Numbered from the stretch's first letter, positions 1 through 9,321 are shown. The stretch is 64,000 bases of DNA from Pseudomonas sp. N3-W (GCF_024970185.1 NZ_CP103965.1:182001-246000), one strand, 5' to 3'. Numbers and translations are program-made. The notes: generated by a model not told the origin, from the letters alone.

Positions 1-318
1 CCGACGTGGTCGGGTTTTCAGGGCGCGTATCAGCAGAAAAATCAGTAACAGGGCGCTGATCAGTCCCAGGCCGATCATCAATGGCACCGGGACGTCGGCG
101 TTGGTCATGATTACCGCGCCGATGACAAACATCACAATGCCGCCCAAACCGATCACCCCGTAATTGGGCACCGTGACTTCGACCACCAGAAACGAGATGC
201 CGAACAGCACCAGCCAAAGGCCGATGGGGCTGGGCACCAGCAGGACGACGTTGTCCGCGGCGAAAGCTGCTCCGCTCATGATCATCAACAGCGCTACCGC
301 ATACCAGCGAGTGTTCAC
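1..318 (-). CDS. NfeD-like membrane protein (partial, 3' end outside window)
   Basis: The reading frame runs leftward off the window; 106 residues are visible. It starts at a GTG preceded by a good GGAGG ribosome binding site. The N-terminus looks like a signal peptide (cleavage after about residue 20, ...GAAFA), followed by hydrophobic segments containing VEVTVPNYGVIGLGGIVMF, typical of the membrane part of NfeD proteins. Family knowledge: NfeD proteins work with SPFH/stomatin-like proteins in membrane quality control. Long forms carry a ClpP-like serine protease before the membrane part; here the signal peptide leads directly into the membrane segments, so no protease domain is present. The C-terminal OB-fold expected of the family would lie outside the window. 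Confidence 0.7.
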   Translation of the reverse strand, partial: MNTRWYAVALLMIMSGAAFAADNVVLLVPSPIGLWLVLFGISFLVVEVTVPNYGVIGLGGIVMFVIGAVIMTNADVPVPLMIGLGLISALLLIFLLIRALKTRPRR

Positions 319-506
319 TTGACCCTCCGGGAGAGTCGTTGGGGGCAACCCTCCCTATAGTCTAGTTGAGACCTCGGCTGTCTGAATTTTGATCAGTCCG
401 GTGGGCAGATTCCCCGTCGGTTTCTGCCAGCGCACCTAGACTTTCAAGAGAGAGAACAGGCTTAACCATCGTCCGCCCGTCACGGCAGCGGACATCGAGG
501 TGCATC

Positions 507-968
507 ATGCGTATGGCAAGAACTGTGCAGACCAGCCTGGACAAGGCCGGTTGCGAATATGACGTCGTCACCCACCCGCACTCGGCCAGCAGCCTCGAAA
601 CGGCGCGAGTTGCGGGCATTCCTGCCGAGCGGGTGGCCAAGTCGGTGATCCTCGACGATCATCACGGTCACTACCTGATGGCCGTGCTGCCTGCCAGCCG
701 TCACCTGGACCTGAGCAAAGTGCGCGGCAGCAGCGAATGGCAAATCACCCGGGAAAGCACCCTGGCGCATCTGTTCAACGATTGCGAACGCGGAGCGGTT
801 CCGGCCCTGGGTGAGTTTTACGGCCTGGACATGGTCATCGACCCACTGCTGACCCGCCAGAAAGACATCTACGTCGAAGCCGGCAACCACAACAACCTGG
901 TGCACATGAGCATGCCGCAGTACCTGAAAATGGTGCCGCATGCGCAGGTGTGTGAGTTGAGTCATTAG
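507..968 (+). CDS. YbaK/EbsC-family aminoacyl-tRNA deacylase
   Basis: A 153-residue protein matching the single-domain YbaK/ProRS-editing family, which hydrolyses mischarged aminoacyl-tRNAs in the cytoplasm. The conserved lysine sits in ERVAKSVIL (Lys45), and the C-terminal part contains the family's typical Asp/Gly-rich strand (YVEAGNHNNLVHM). Length is normal for a free-standing editing protein. The start was chosen at 507 because GAGGTG lies just upstream; an in-frame ATG two codons later is possible. It stands alone, with a REP doublet after it. Which amino acid it edits cannot be told from sequence. Confidence 0.85.
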   Translation: MRMARTVQTSLDKAGCEYDVVTHPHSASSLETARVAGIPAERVAKSVILDDHHGHYLMAVLPASRHLDLSKVRGSSEWQITRESTLAHLFNDCERGAVPALGEFYGLDMVIDPLLTRQKDIYVEAGNHNNLVHMSMPQYLKMVPHAQVCELSH

Positions 969-994
969 GTTTTGCGGCGTCTGCACCGCCGCCA

Positions 995-1057
995 TCGCGA
1001 GCAGGCTCGCTCCCACAGTGAAATGCGCTCAACCTGTGGGAGCGAGCCTGCTCGCGA
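995..1057. repeat. REP doublet (inverted pair)
   Basis: Two copies of the Pseudomonas REP core (GTGGGAGCGAGCCTGCTCGCGA) face each other around a spacer of about 20 bp, so the transcript could fold into a long hairpin. It lies between the YbaK and DUF2789 genes. Confidence 0.9.
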
Positions 1058-1086
1058 ATAATCTTTCAGCCACCCCGGAGCCCGAC

Positions 1087-1332
1087 ATGCAATCCCCCTC
1101 CCACAGCCTGCCATCGCTGTTCAAACAACTTGGCCTGCCCGACGACCCGGTCAGCATCGACCAATTCATCGCCACCCATTCCCCCCTCAAACCCGAACTG
1201 CACCTGGCTGATGCGTTCTTCTGGACCCAAAGCCAGGCGGATTTTTTACGCGACGAAATTCTGGATGATGCGGATTGGGCGGAGGTGGTGGATCAGCTGG
1301 ATGTGTTGCTGAGGAAAGGGCGGGGAGTGTGA
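1087..1332 (+). CDS. DUF2789 family small protein
   Basis: An 81-residue protein, MQSPSHSLPSLFKQLGLP..., that resembles the DUF2789 family common in Pseudomonas and relatives. The start at 1087 is supported by GGAG seven bases upstream; the open frame extends further upstream through REP sequence, which is not coding. It is predicted to be soluble and mostly helical, with an acidic C-terminal half (DEILDDADWAEVVDQLD). No function is known to me for this family. It has its own position between a REP doublet and the marR gene. Confidence 0.7.
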   Translation: MQSPSHSLPSLFKQLGLPDDPVSIDQFIATHSPLKPELHLADAFFWTQSQADFLRDEILDDADWAEVVDQLDVLLRKGRGV

Positions 1333-1403
1333 AAATCTTGCGTCCGCCAGCAGGAGATTTGTATCAAAACTTGACCGCCTTTCCCCCCGAATGCGATATT
1401 GAT

Positions 1404-1419
1404 AGTTAGCAAACTAACT
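1404..1419. promoter_or_regulatory. Inverted repeat, candidate MarR operator
   Basis: AGTTAG-CAAA-CTAACT forms a perfect 6-4-6 inverted repeat just ahead of the MarR-type gene. MarR dimers usually bind 16-20 bp palindromes overlapping their own promoters, so this is a good candidate for the autoregulatory operator of the efflux operon. Binding is inferred. Confidence 0.55.
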
Positions 1420-1431
1420 GTGTGTCACGCC

Positions 1432-1887
1432 GTGCCAAAGAACCTCGACGCTCTCCAGATGAACATCAGCAGTGCCATGGTGGTGGCCGCCAGGCATTGG
1501 CGCAAAATCTGCCAGACCACGCTGGTCAACTATGGAATCTCCGAAGCCTGTGCCGTCCCGTTGTTGATGATCGGGCGTCTGGGGGAGGGTGTGCGGCAGG
1601 TGACGGTGGCGCACGCCGCCGGGATGGAGAGTCCGTCGCTGGTGCGGCTGCTCGATCAGCTGTGTCACGCCGGCTACGTCTGCCGTACCGAAGACGCCCA
1701 TGACCGGCGCGCCAAGTGCCTGAGCCTGACCGATACCGGTCGCGAGCTGGTGCAAGCGGTGGAGGTCGAGTTGGTGCGGCTGCGTCATGAGGTGCTCGAA
1801 GGCATCGACCAAAGCGATCTGGAAGCTACGCTGCGGGTATTGCGAGCCTTTGAAGCGGCCAATTCGCCGTCGGTGGTCAACCCTTGA
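1432..1887 (+). CDS. MarR-family transcriptional regulator of efflux operon
   Basis: A winged-helix regulator of about 151 residues. The segment AGMESPSLVRLLDQLCHAGYVCR is the recognition-helix region and DRRAKCLSLTDTGRELV the wing, both as in MarR/SlyA proteins. These usually repress efflux genes until an aromatic or phenolic ligand binds. The start is uncertain: GTG at 1432, a TTG at 1399 and ATG at 1459 are in frame, and none has a strong ribosome binding site. I chose 1432 because an inverted repeat at 1404-1419 would then lie just upstream. The stop codon overlaps the start of the FUSC pump gene, so the five genes to 6497 probably form one operon. Confidence 0.85.
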   Translation: MPKNLDALQMNISSAMVVAARHWRKICQTTLVNYGISEACAVPLLMIGRLGEGVRQVTVAHAAGMESPSLVRLLDQLCHAGYVCRTEDAHDRRAKCLSLTDTGRELVQAVEVELVRLRHEVLEGIDQSDLEATLRVLRAFEAANSPSVVNP

Positions 1888-3947
1888 ACGGATTTTTTAC
1901 CGGTATGCCCCCGGCGCGGGACTGGTTTTACGGCGTGCGCACCTTCGCGGCGTCGATGATCGCGCTGTACATCGCCATGCTCATGCAGATGCCACGTCCG
2001 TACTGGGCGATGGCCACGGTGTACATCGTTTCCAGCCCGTTTGTCGGCCCCACCAGTTCCAAGGCGCTGTACCGCGCAGTCGGCACGTTCATGGGCGCGG
2101 CAGCGGCGGTGTTTTTCGTGCCGATGTTTGTCCAGAGCCCTTACATCCTGGTGGTGGTGATCGCCTTGTGGACCGGAACCTTGCTGTTCCTGTCCCTGCA
2201 CCTGCGCACCGCCAACAACTATGCCTTGATGCTTGCCGGTTACACCCTGCCGCTGATTGCCCTGCCGGTGCTGGATAACCCGCTGGCGGTGTGGGATATC
2301 GCCGAGGCGCGGACCGAAGAAATTTTCCTCGGCATCGCCGTTGCGGCGGTGGTCGGGGCGATGTTCTTTCCACGGCGGCTGGCGCCGGTGTTCAACGATT
2401 CGGTGAATAAATGGTTTACCGATGCTTCGACCTACAGCCAGCGGTTTATCAGCCGCAACGTGCAGCCCGATGAAGTCAGCGCCCTGCGCGCGGCCATGGT
2501 GACGACCTTCAACAGTCTGGAATTGATGATCGGTCAGTTGCCCCATGAGGGCGCCCGGCCGCAGACGGTGCGCAACACCAAGGAACTGCGCGGGCGGATG
2601 ATTCATCTGCTGCCGGTGGTCGACGCCCTGGACGATGCGCTCTACGCCCTCGAACGCCGCACGCCGGAGCTGGTGGACAAGTTCGCGCCGTTGCTGGTCG
2701 CGACCACCGAGTGGCTGGAGCACAAAGACGCCGACCTTGACCGCTGGCAAGCGCTGAAAGATCAGCTCGAAGCCCTGCAACCGAGTGCCGAAGCGCTGGA
2801 GGATCGCAAGCAGTTGCTGTTTTCCAACGCCCTGTATCGCCTCGGCGAGTGGATCGATTTGTGGCAGGACTGCCGCAGCCTGCAATACGCCATCCAGTGC
2901 GAGAGCCAGGACAATTGGCGCGCGGTTTATCGGCATTGGCGCCTGGGTCGCCTGACACCATTTCTCGACCGTGGGCTGATGCTCTATTCGGCAGCGTCCA
3001 CGGTCAGCGCGATCATCGTCGCCTCGGTGCTGTGGATTCTGCTCGGCTGGACCGACGGCGGCAGCGCGGTGATTCTGGCGGCAGTGGCGTGCAGTTTCTT
3101 CGCCTCGATGGACGACCCGGCGCCGCAGATCTACCGGTTCTTTTTCTGGACGGCGATGTCGGTGCTGTTTGCCAGCCTCTACCTGTTTCTGGTGCTGCCG
3201 AACCTGCATGACTTTCCGATGCTGGTGCTGGCGTTCGCCGTGCCGTTCATTTGCATCGGCACGCTGACGGTCAAGCCGCAGTTTTACCTCGGGATGCTGC
3301 TGACGCTGGTGAACACCTCGTCGTTCATCAGCATTCAGGGCGCCTACGACGCGGATTTCCTCAGCTTCGCCAACTCCAACCTGGCCGGCCCCATGGGTTT
3401 GCTGTTTGCCTTTATCTGGACCCTGATTGCCCGTCCGTTCGGCGCTGAACTGGCGGCCAAGCGTCTGACGCGTTTCAGCTGGCGCGACATCGTCAGCCTC
3501 ACCGAGCCGGCTACGCTGTCGGAGCATCGGCAACTGGGCGTGCAAATGCTTGATCGGCTGATGCAGCATCTGCCACGCCTGATGATCACCAATCAGGACT
3601 CCGGCATTGCCCTGCGCGAAGTGCGGGTGGCGCTGAATCTGCTGGATCTGCTGGCCTACACGCCGCGCATCCTCGGGGTGCCACACGTGCTGCTGCGCCA
3701 GGTGGTGGCGGAGGTGGGCGAGTACTTCAAGGCATGCCTGAAGGCCGGCGAGCGGTTGCAGGCGCCAAGCCCATTGTTGATGACCATGGACCGGACTCGC
3801 CGCGCCCTCAGTGGCGCCGGTGATGATGAAACCCGTCGGCACCTTCTGCACGCCTTGGCCGGTCTGCGCCTGGCACTGCTGCCGGGTGTTGAATTCGTCG
3901 GCGGTGGCGAGTTCGAAGAACCGCTGCCCCAAGGAGCGCCATTATGA
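1884..3947 (+). CDS. FUSC-family inner-membrane efflux protein (AaeB-like)
   Basis: A large (about 687-residue) inner-membrane protein of the aromatic acid exporter / fusaric acid resistance type. It has two hydrophobic bundles (roughly residues 20-165 and 365-520), each followed by a soluble helical region, the usual FUSC layout. The conserved start RDWFYGVRTFAASMIALYIA, YWAMATVYIV and GPTSSKALYR are visible. It would push aromatic acids or similar toxic compounds through the HlyD adaptor and outer-membrane factor encoded just downstream. The TTG start at 1884 overlaps the marR stop; an ATG at 1905 is an alternative. The substrate is not known. Confidence 0.88.
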   Translation: MNGFFTGMPPARDWFYGVRTFAASMIALYIAMLMQMPRPYWAMATVYIVSSPFVGPTSSKALYRAVGTFMGAAAAVFFVPMFVQSPYILVVVIALWTGTLLFLSLHLRTANNYALMLAGYTLPLIALPVLDNPLAVWDIAEARTEEIFLGIAVAAVVGAMFFPRRLAPVFNDSVNKWFTDASTYSQRFISRNVQPDEVSALRAAMVTTFNSLELMIGQLPHEGARPQTVRNTKELRGRMIHLLPVVDALDDALYALERRTPELVDKFAPLLVATTEWLEHKDADLDRWQALKDQLEALQPSAEALEDRKQLLFSNALYRLGEWIDLWQDCRSLQYAIQCESQDNWRAVYRHWRLGRLTPFLDRGLMLYSAASTVSAIIVASVLWILLGWTDGGSAVILAAVACSFFASMDDPAPQIYRFFFWTAMSVLFASLYLFLVLPNLHDFPMLVLAFAVPFICIGTLTVKPQFYLGMLLTLVNTSSFISIQGAYDADFLSFANSNLAGPMGLLFAFIWTLIARPFGAELAAKRLTRFSWRDIVSLTEPATLSEHRQLGVQMLDRLMQHLPRLMITNQDSGIALREVRVALNLLDLLAYTPRILGVPHVLLRQVVAEVGEYFKACLKAGERLQAPSPLLMTMDRTRRALSGAGDDETRRHLLHALAGLRLALLPGVEFVGGGEFEEPLPQGAPL

Positions 3948-4153
3948 TCGGTGATCTGGATATCAGCGGGGTGTTCCTGCCCACGCTGCTGGTGCTGATG
4001 GGCATCACGTATGTGTTTTACCTGTTGGTGCACGGGGTGCTCACGCGCCTGCACTTTTACCGTCTGGTCTGGCACCGGGCATTGTTCAACGTGGCTCTCT
4101 ACGCTTTGCTGCTCGGCGCCGTGGACTCACTCAGTCGATACCTGATGACATGA
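3944..4153 (+). CDS. DUF1656 small membrane protein of efflux operon
   Basis: A 69-residue protein with two hydrophobic stretches (about residues 9-30 and 45-62). Its start overlaps the FUSC stop (ATGA) and its end overlaps the HlyD start by four bases. DUF1656 (AaeX-like) proteins are almost always found between FUSC pumps and their HlyD partners and are presumed to be accessory pump subunits. The sequence gives no catalytic motif. Confidence 0.85.
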   Translation: MIGDLDISGVFLPTLLVLMGITYVFYLLVHGVLTRLHFYRLVWHRALFNVALYALLLGAVDSLSRYLMT

Positions 4154-5052
4154 AAAAACCCTTTTTGACTATTGGTCGCGTGGTATTGACCCTGCTGATC
4201 GTGACTTTTGCCGTTGTCGTGGTCTGGCGCATGGTGATGTATTACATGTTCGCACCCTGGACCCGGGACGGGCACATTCGCGCCGACATCGTGCAGATCG
4301 CCCCGGACGTTTCCGGGCTGATCCAGCAAGTGCAAGTGCGTGACAACCAGCTGGTGACACGCGGTCAGGTGCTGTTCAGCATCGACCAGGACCGTTTCAA
4401 TCTGGCACTGCGCCAGGCCAAGGCCGCCGTTGCTGACCGCGAAGAAACCCTGGCTCAGGCCCAGCGCGAAGCCAAGCGTAACCGTGGCCTGGGCAACCTG
4501 GTACCGGCCGAGCAACTGGAAGAAAGCCAGTCGAAAGTCGCCCGCGCACAATCTGCCCTGGCCGAAGCGCTGGTGACGGTGGACAGCGCCCAGCTCAACC
4601 TCGACCGCTCGGTGATCCGCAGCCCGGTGGACGGCTACATCAACGACCGGGCGCCGCGTGCGCAGGAATTCGTCACCGCCGGACGTCCGGTGCTGTCGGT
4701 GGTGGACAGCAATTCATTCCACATCGACGGTTATTTCGAAGAAACCAAGCTGGACGGCATTCATGTCGGCCAAGGCGTGGATATTCGGGTAATCGGCGAC
4801 CGCGCCCGGCTGCACGGTCATGTCGAAAGCATTGTCGCCGGTATCGAAGACCGTGACCGCACCAGCGGCAGCAACTTGCTGCCCAACGTCAATCCGGCGT
4901 TCAGCTGGGTACGGCTGGCGCAGCGTATTCCGGTGCGCATCGCCTTTGACGACGTGCCTGAAGATTTCCGCATGATCGCCGGGCGTACGGCCACGGTGTC
5001 GATCATCGGTGACGAGCGTCATGACGACCAGCAGCAGGAGCCCGCTAAATGA
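4150..5052 (+). CDS. HlyD/AaeA-type periplasmic adaptor
   Basis: A 300-residue membrane-fusion protein. One N-terminal transmembrane helix (about residues 8-31) anchors it in the inner membrane. The lipoyl-like half motifs IAPDVSGLIQQVQVRDNQLV and VIRSPVDGYI flank a coiled coil rich in Ala, Gln and Glu (about residues 85-140), followed by beta-barrel segments. It would connect the FUSC pump to the outer-membrane factor encoded next, with overlapping stop and start codons. Length and layout match EmrA/AaeA-like adaptors of FUSC systems. Confidence 0.9.
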   Translation: MKKPFLTIGRVVLTLLIVTFAVVVVWRMVMYYMFAPWTRDGHIRADIVQIAPDVSGLIQQVQVRDNQLVTRGQVLFSIDQDRFNLALRQAKAAVADREETLAQAQREAKRNRGLGNLVPAEQLEESQSKVARAQSALAEALVTVDSAQLNLDRSVIRSPVDGYINDRAPRAQEFVTAGRPVLSVVDSNSFHIDGYFEETKLDGIHVGQGVDIRVIGDRARLHGHVESIVAGIEDRDRTSGSNLLPNVNPAFSWVRLAQRIPVRIAFDDVPEDFRMIAGRTATVSIIGDERHDDQQQEPAK

Positions 5053-6497
5053 GCAAGGCCTCGGGTTTGGCGGTCGCCGGATTGGGACTTTTGCTGTCGG
5101 CGTGTCAGGTGGTCGGGCCCGATTATCACCTGCCCAAAGAAGCAGCGGTCAACCGTGACGACTTGCAGGGCGAGCTGACGGTGAACGGCAAGAGTGTCGT
5201 TTCGGCGCCTGTGCCGAGCGACTGGTGGCGCCTGTACCAAGACCCGCGCCTGGACCTGCTGGTGCAGCAGGCCATGGCTTCCAACACCGATCTGCGCGTG
5301 GCGGCGGCGAATCTGTCTCGCGCCCGCACGCAGGTCGAGGAAGCCCAGGCGGCGGGCGGCTGGAGCGGCGGCGTGAAAATGGGCGCCCAGCGTTTGCAGG
5401 AATCCGGCGAAGCGTATTTGCTGACTGAAAAAGTGCCAGTGGCCAACGTCGGCGACATCGGCATCACCACCTCGTATCAGTTCGACCTGTTCGGTACTTT
5501 GCAGCGTGGCATCGAAGCGGCCAAGGCCAATGCCGATGCGACCCAGGCGGCGTCCGACACGGCGCGAATCACTCTGGTGGCCGACGTGGTGCGGTCTTAC
5601 ACGCAAATCTGTGCGGCCAATGAAGAGCGGGAAATCGCCCAGCACTCGCTCGATCTGCAATCGCAAAGCACCACCCTGACCCAGCGTCTGCGGGACGCCG
5701 GGCGTGGCGACGAAACCCAGGTCACTCGCTCGCAAACCCAATTCAAATCCTTGCGCGCCGACATGCCGCGTTATGAGGCTGCGCGTCAGGCCGGGTTGTT
5801 CCGGCTGTCGATGCTGCTGGCCAAACCGGTCGATCAATTGCCGGCGGGCACCCGTGATTGCGCCGAATTGCCGAAAATCGCTCAATTGTTGCCGGTGGGT
5901 GACGGCGCAACCTTGCTCAAGCGCCGGCCTGACGTGCGTCAGGCCGAACGTCGGCTGGCCGCCGCGACCGCTGGTATCGGCGTCGCTACCGGTGAGTTGT
6001 ACCCGGACATCAGCATCGGCGCGACCGTCGGTACCGTCGGTATTCTGGAAGACCTCGGCAAGCCACAGACCAACCGCTGGGGCTTTGGTCCGTTGCTGAG
6101 CTGGACCGTGCCATCCAACGGCTCCAGGGCGCGTATCCGCGAAGCCGAAGCGACGACCCAGGGTGCGCTGGCGCATTTTGACGGCGTGGTGCTGAACGCC
6201 ATCCGTGAAACCCAGACCGGCCTGGCGCAATACACCGCGCTGCTGCAACGTCGCGATGCCTTGGCCGATGCCGGCCAGTCGGCGCAACTGGCGGCCGAGC
6301 AGACGCACCGCTTCTATCAGGCCGGTCGCGCCTCGTTCCTGGCGGACCTGCAAGCGACCCGCACCTACACCGATGTGCTCGCGCAACTGGCCTCGGCCAA
6401 TACCCAGGTCGCCATGAGCCAGATCGATTTGTTCCTGGCGCTGGGCGGTGGGTGGGAAAGCGGACGAACGCAAGCCTCGAACCCCGGCAAACCCTGA
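5049..6497 (+). CDS. NodT-type outer-membrane efflux lipoprotein
   Basis: A 482-residue TolC-like outer-membrane factor. The signal peptide ends in the lipobox LLLSAC, giving a lipidated Cys19. The sequence then shows the family's two repeats, with WWRLYQDPRLDLLVQQA near the N-terminus and RRPDVRQAERRLAAATAGIGVA starting the second repeat, plus Gln/Ala-rich coiled-coil helices. It would complete the tripartite pump with the FUSC and HlyD proteins. It is the last gene of the operon. Confidence 0.9.
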   Translation: MSKASGLAVAGLGLLLSACQVVGPDYHLPKEAAVNRDDLQGELTVNGKSVVSAPVPSDWWRLYQDPRLDLLVQQAMASNTDLRVAAANLSRARTQVEEAQAAGGWSGGVKMGAQRLQESGEAYLLTEKVPVANVGDIGITTSYQFDLFGTLQRGIEAAKANADATQAASDTARITLVADVVRSYTQICAANEEREIAQHSLDLQSQSTTLTQRLRDAGRGDETQVTRSQTQFKSLRADMPRYEAARQAGLFRLSMLLAKPVDQLPAGTRDCAELPKIAQLLPVGDGATLLKRRPDVRQAERRLAAATAGIGVATGELYPDISIGATVGTVGILEDLGKPQTNRWGFGPLLSWTVPSNGSRARIREAEATTQGALAHFDGVVLNAIRETQTGLAQYTALLQRRDALADAGQSAQLAAEQTHRFYQAGRASFLADLQATRTYTDVLAQLASANTQVAMSQIDLFLALGGGWESGRTQASNPGKP

Positions 6498-6569
6498 GCC
6501 CGTTGCTATGCTTTGAAAGGTTGGACTGACGCGCCACGAGCCACGCCAGTCCACTGATCAAGGCTCGCG

Positions 6570-7229
6570 ATGGTCATGGGGATTCCAATAATGAAAAACC
6601 CTTATGCTCCCGGCTTCTGGTGCGCTATTGCGGCATTGGTTTTGCTGTCGGCCACCTACTTCTACGGCATCATGCTGGCCCACCAGATTGACAAGGCGCT
6701 GGTATTTCTCGACAGCGCATCGGCGCTGATTGCCGTGTTGTCCATCGTCGTGGTGGCCTGGGCTTCCTTTCAGGGGCAGCGCATCAAGAAAAGACATTCC
6801 GAACAAGGCAAGACCCTGGTGCTGATCTGGGACACCAAGGTTGCCCTGCGCCGGGTCGAAACCGTGTTCGACCGCTATTTCTGGGGCAGCTACTGGCAAC
6901 CGGGGCGCACGTTTCAGGAAGTCATGGGCGAACTCACCGGCACGCCGCTGGAAAAAAGCCTCGAAGCCTTGAAAACCCAGTGCCTGGCGCTGGACAAGCA
7001 AGTGACCGAAGAGGGCTGGCACTGGCTCAACAATGCCCGCGAATTGTCCGACGTGGCGGCCGCCATGGCCCGCGAGCGGTATCAGCTGGATTTTTGTGAT
7101 CCGCGTTCCGAATCGCCGAGCGGGACGGCGGTGATCAATCGCGATTTCGAGGTGCTGGTGTATACGTGGACGGCGCGGCTGAAGAGTTTTGATCATCAGC
7201 TCGATGAGATTGAGCACGAATACTCCTGA
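6570..7229 (+). CDS. Hypothetical two-helix membrane protein
   Basis: I do not recognise this 219-residue protein. It has two transmembrane helices near the N-terminus (about residues 13-36 and 46-66), then a soluble, charged, mainly helical region of about 150 residues rich in Trp and Arg (DRYFWGSYWQPGR, EEGWHWLNNARELSDVAAAMARER). The topology suggests a small membrane anchor with a cytoplasmic domain. ATG codons at 6570, 6576 and 6591 are all possible starts. It follows the efflux operon by 72 bp and could be co-transcribed, but nothing ties it functionally to efflux. Confidence 0.6.
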   Translation: MVMGIPIMKNPYAPGFWCAIAALVLLSATYFYGIMLAHQIDKALVFLDSASALIAVLSIVVVAWASFQGQRIKKRHSEQGKTLVLIWDTKVALRRVETVFDRYFWGSYWQPGRTFQEVMGELTGTPLEKSLEALKTQCLALDKQVTEEGWHWLNNARELSDVAAAMARERYQLDFCDPRSESPSGTAVINRDFEVLVYTWTARLKSFDHQLDEIEHEYS

Positions 7230-7254
7230 CTCTGTATTGGCCGGGCTGACGCCT

Positions 7255-7327
7255 TCGCGAGCAAGCTCGCTCCCACAGGGGATCTGTGATCGACGCAGAA
7301 CCAATGTGGGAGCGAGCTTGCTCGCGA
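7255..7327. repeat. REP doublet
   Basis: Inverted pair of the REP core GTGGGAGCGAGCTTGCTCGCGA around a 29-bp spacer, just after the hypothetical membrane protein gene. The remaining bases to 7536 hold no gene I can support. Confidence 0.9.
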
Positions 7328-7536
7328 TGGCGATTTAACGAGCGCCGAAACTCTTCCCCCCTGCCTGTGGTCCACAAGCACACTCCCCAAAGACACTCTT
7401 TCACCTTTAATCATTGGGTCGTCTCGCCCGGCAAATGCTAATCTCCCCCGCACTTTCAGCGGAGTCGAGCCGTAACCCGTCATGGGTTCAGGGAAGACGA
7501 CCACACTTTCAACAACGGACATTGATCGGGTACTTC

Positions 7537-9042
7537 ATGAATAAATCAGCAGGCGTGCTTCTTGGAATCGTCGTCGCCATCGGTGCAATCAGCGCCGGCG
7601 GCGCCTGGTACACCGGCACCAAACTTGAAGGCGTGTTGAATACCGCCCTCGTCGATGCCAACAAGGAGCTCACCGCTGCGATGGTCGGTTCCAACGGCAC
7701 GGCGTCTGTCGAATTGGTATCGCTGGAGCGCGGCGTGTTCAGCAGCACCGCGCATTACCGCCTCAAGGGTGATGGCGAGTTGTTCGGTGGCGAGCCGGTC
7801 GAGTTGCTGTTCGTCGACCACATCGAACACGGTCCGCTGCCGGCTTCGCGCCTGTTCTCGCTGAAATGGCTGCCGGTCATGGCCACCAGTCACTACGAAC
7901 TGGAAAAGACCCCGCTGACCGAAAAATGGTTTGCCGCCACCAAGGATGCGTCGCCGCTTAAAGGCGTGGTCAACATCGGTTACGACCAGTCCACCAACGG
8001 CACCCTTGAATTGTTGCCACTGGAAATGGCGCTGGACGATAAATCCAGCGTGAAATTTTCTGGCCTGAACCTGGACGTCGCGGCCACTGCCCAGGCCCAG
8101 AAGCTCAAGGCTGACGGTTACATGGACAGCCTCAAGCTGACCACCGTGTCGCAAGATCAGGCACCGGTGCAGATCGAGCTGAACGGCCTGACCCTGGCCA
8201 GCAACCTGGCCAAAAGCACCTACGGCTACTACACCGGCGACAACACAGTGGAGCTGACCAGCAGCAAGACCACGTTCGGTCCCAAGCAACAAGTGCTGGG
8301 CCTGAACAAGCTGGAAATCAAGAACCAGACCGAAGAATCGGGCACCAGCGCTTCCGGGCGTGCCGATTACAAGGTCGGTGAAGTGACGTTCAACGGCAAG
8401 ACGCTGGGTTCTGCACAGATGGCCATGAGCCTGAAGAACCTCGACATTCCGTCGACCATGTCGCTGATGCAGATCTACCAGACCAAGCTGCAGCCGTATG
8501 AGAAGGCGGCTGCCGAAGCGGCCGCTGCCGGTCAACCGGCGCCGGAGTTGAACCTGACGCCGCAAGAGAACGCACAGGTCAAGGCCGGTCTTGAGAAGCT
8601 GCTGGCTGGCGGCCCGCAATTTGCGCTGGAGAACTTGTCGTTCACCACCGCCAACGGTGAAAGCCGCGCCAACCTGGTGCTGGACCTGACCAAACCGTCC
8701 AACATGGACCTGCCGCCGGATCAGTTGGTGCGTCAGTTGATCGCGCTGCTGGACATCAATCTGCAAGTGTCCAAGCCGATGCTGATTGACCTGCTCAGTG
8801 TGCAGGCGCAAATGGACGGCCAGACTGACGCCAAGACCATCGTCGACCAGGCAACGGCCACCAGCGACATGTTCAGCACCATGGCAACGGGCACCCAATT
8901 GGCCACGCTGGACGGCACCAATGTCGTCAGCAAGCTGCATTACGCCAACAATCAGGTCGAGTTCAACGGCCAGAAAATGACCGTCGAACAATTTGTCGGT
9001 TTTGTGATGGGCAAACTGGGTGGGGCTGGCGTCGTTCAGTAA
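7537..9042 (+). CDS. YdgA family (DUF945) envelope protein
   Basis: About 501 residues, starting at MNKSAGVLLGIVVAIGAIS, which forms a single N-terminal transmembrane helix or uncleaved signal. The rest is a long soluble region rich in beta-strand-like repeats (VELVSLERGVFSSTAHYRLKG, KFSGLNLDVAA, LEIKNQ), as in the YdgA/DUF945 family of AsmA-like bacterial envelope proteins. It should be anchored in the inner membrane with its bulk in the periplasm. The open frame extends further upstream to 7414, but 7537 fits the family's start. The precise role of this family is unknown to me. Confidence 0.75.
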   Translation: MNKSAGVLLGIVVAIGAISAGGAWYTGTKLEGVLNTALVDANKELTAAMVGSNGTASVELVSLERGVFSSTAHYRLKGDGELFGGEPVELLFVDHIEHGPLPASRLFSLKWLPVMATSHYELEKTPLTEKWFAATKDASPLKGVVNIGYDQSTNGTLELLPLEMALDDKSSVKFSGLNLDVAATAQAQKLKADGYMDSLKLTTVSQDQAPVQIELNGLTLASNLAKSTYGYYTGDNTVELTSSKTTFGPKQQVLGLNKLEIKNQTEESGTSASGRADYKVGEVTFNGKTLGSAQMAMSLKNLDIPSTMSLMQIYQTKLQPYEKAAAEAAAAGQPAPELNLTPQENAQVKAGLEKLLAGGPQFALENLSFTTANGESRANLVLDLTKPSNMDLPPDQLVRQLIALLDINLQVSKPMLIDLLSVQAQMDGQTDAKTIVDQATATSDMFSTMATGTQLATLDGTNVVSKLHYANNQVEFNGQKMTVEQFVGFVMGKLGGAGVVQ

Positions 9043-9062
9043 CACACCCACTGTAAAAAGCT

Positions 9063-9088
9063 GTGGGAGCGAGCCTGCTCGCTCCCAC
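9063..9088. repeat. Single REP palindrome
   Basis: GTGGGAGCGAGC-CTG-CTCGCTCCCAC is a near-perfect hairpin of REP type directly after the YdgA-family gene. Confidence 0.8.
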
Positions 9089-9105
9089 ATTAAAAGCTCG
9101 CGCAA

Positions 9106-9142
9106 CGCCCGGGTTCTGCGCAACGCAGATGCCGGGCGTTTT
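9106..9142 (+). terminator. Rho-independent terminator
   Basis: CGCCCGG and CCGGGCG pair around an inner TCTGCG/CGCAGA stem and are followed by TTTT. It would end transcription of the YdgA-family gene. The remaining 180 bp to pgaA should hold the pga promoter; I see no unambiguous -10/-35 pair there. Confidence 0.8.
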
Positions 9143-9321
9143 GCTGTCCGGCATCCCTCGACATCGCGATTCTGAATAAATATTGCATTCCAGATATTGG
9201 TCTACGCTTGCATGCAAGACTGCCCTGATATAGCTCGGCCGGGTCTTTCGGCCCCGGCTTTGCATTACAAAATGGGCATGGAGGGCATACGGCCCGGCTG
9301 GCCATGTAAGGATGCTGACGA

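Noticed and set aside
1785..3932. 715-codon open frame on the minus strand through the FUSC gene
   Set aside because: Antisense shadow of the FUSC coding sequence, with the same His/Gln/Arg-rich composition and no ribosome binding site.
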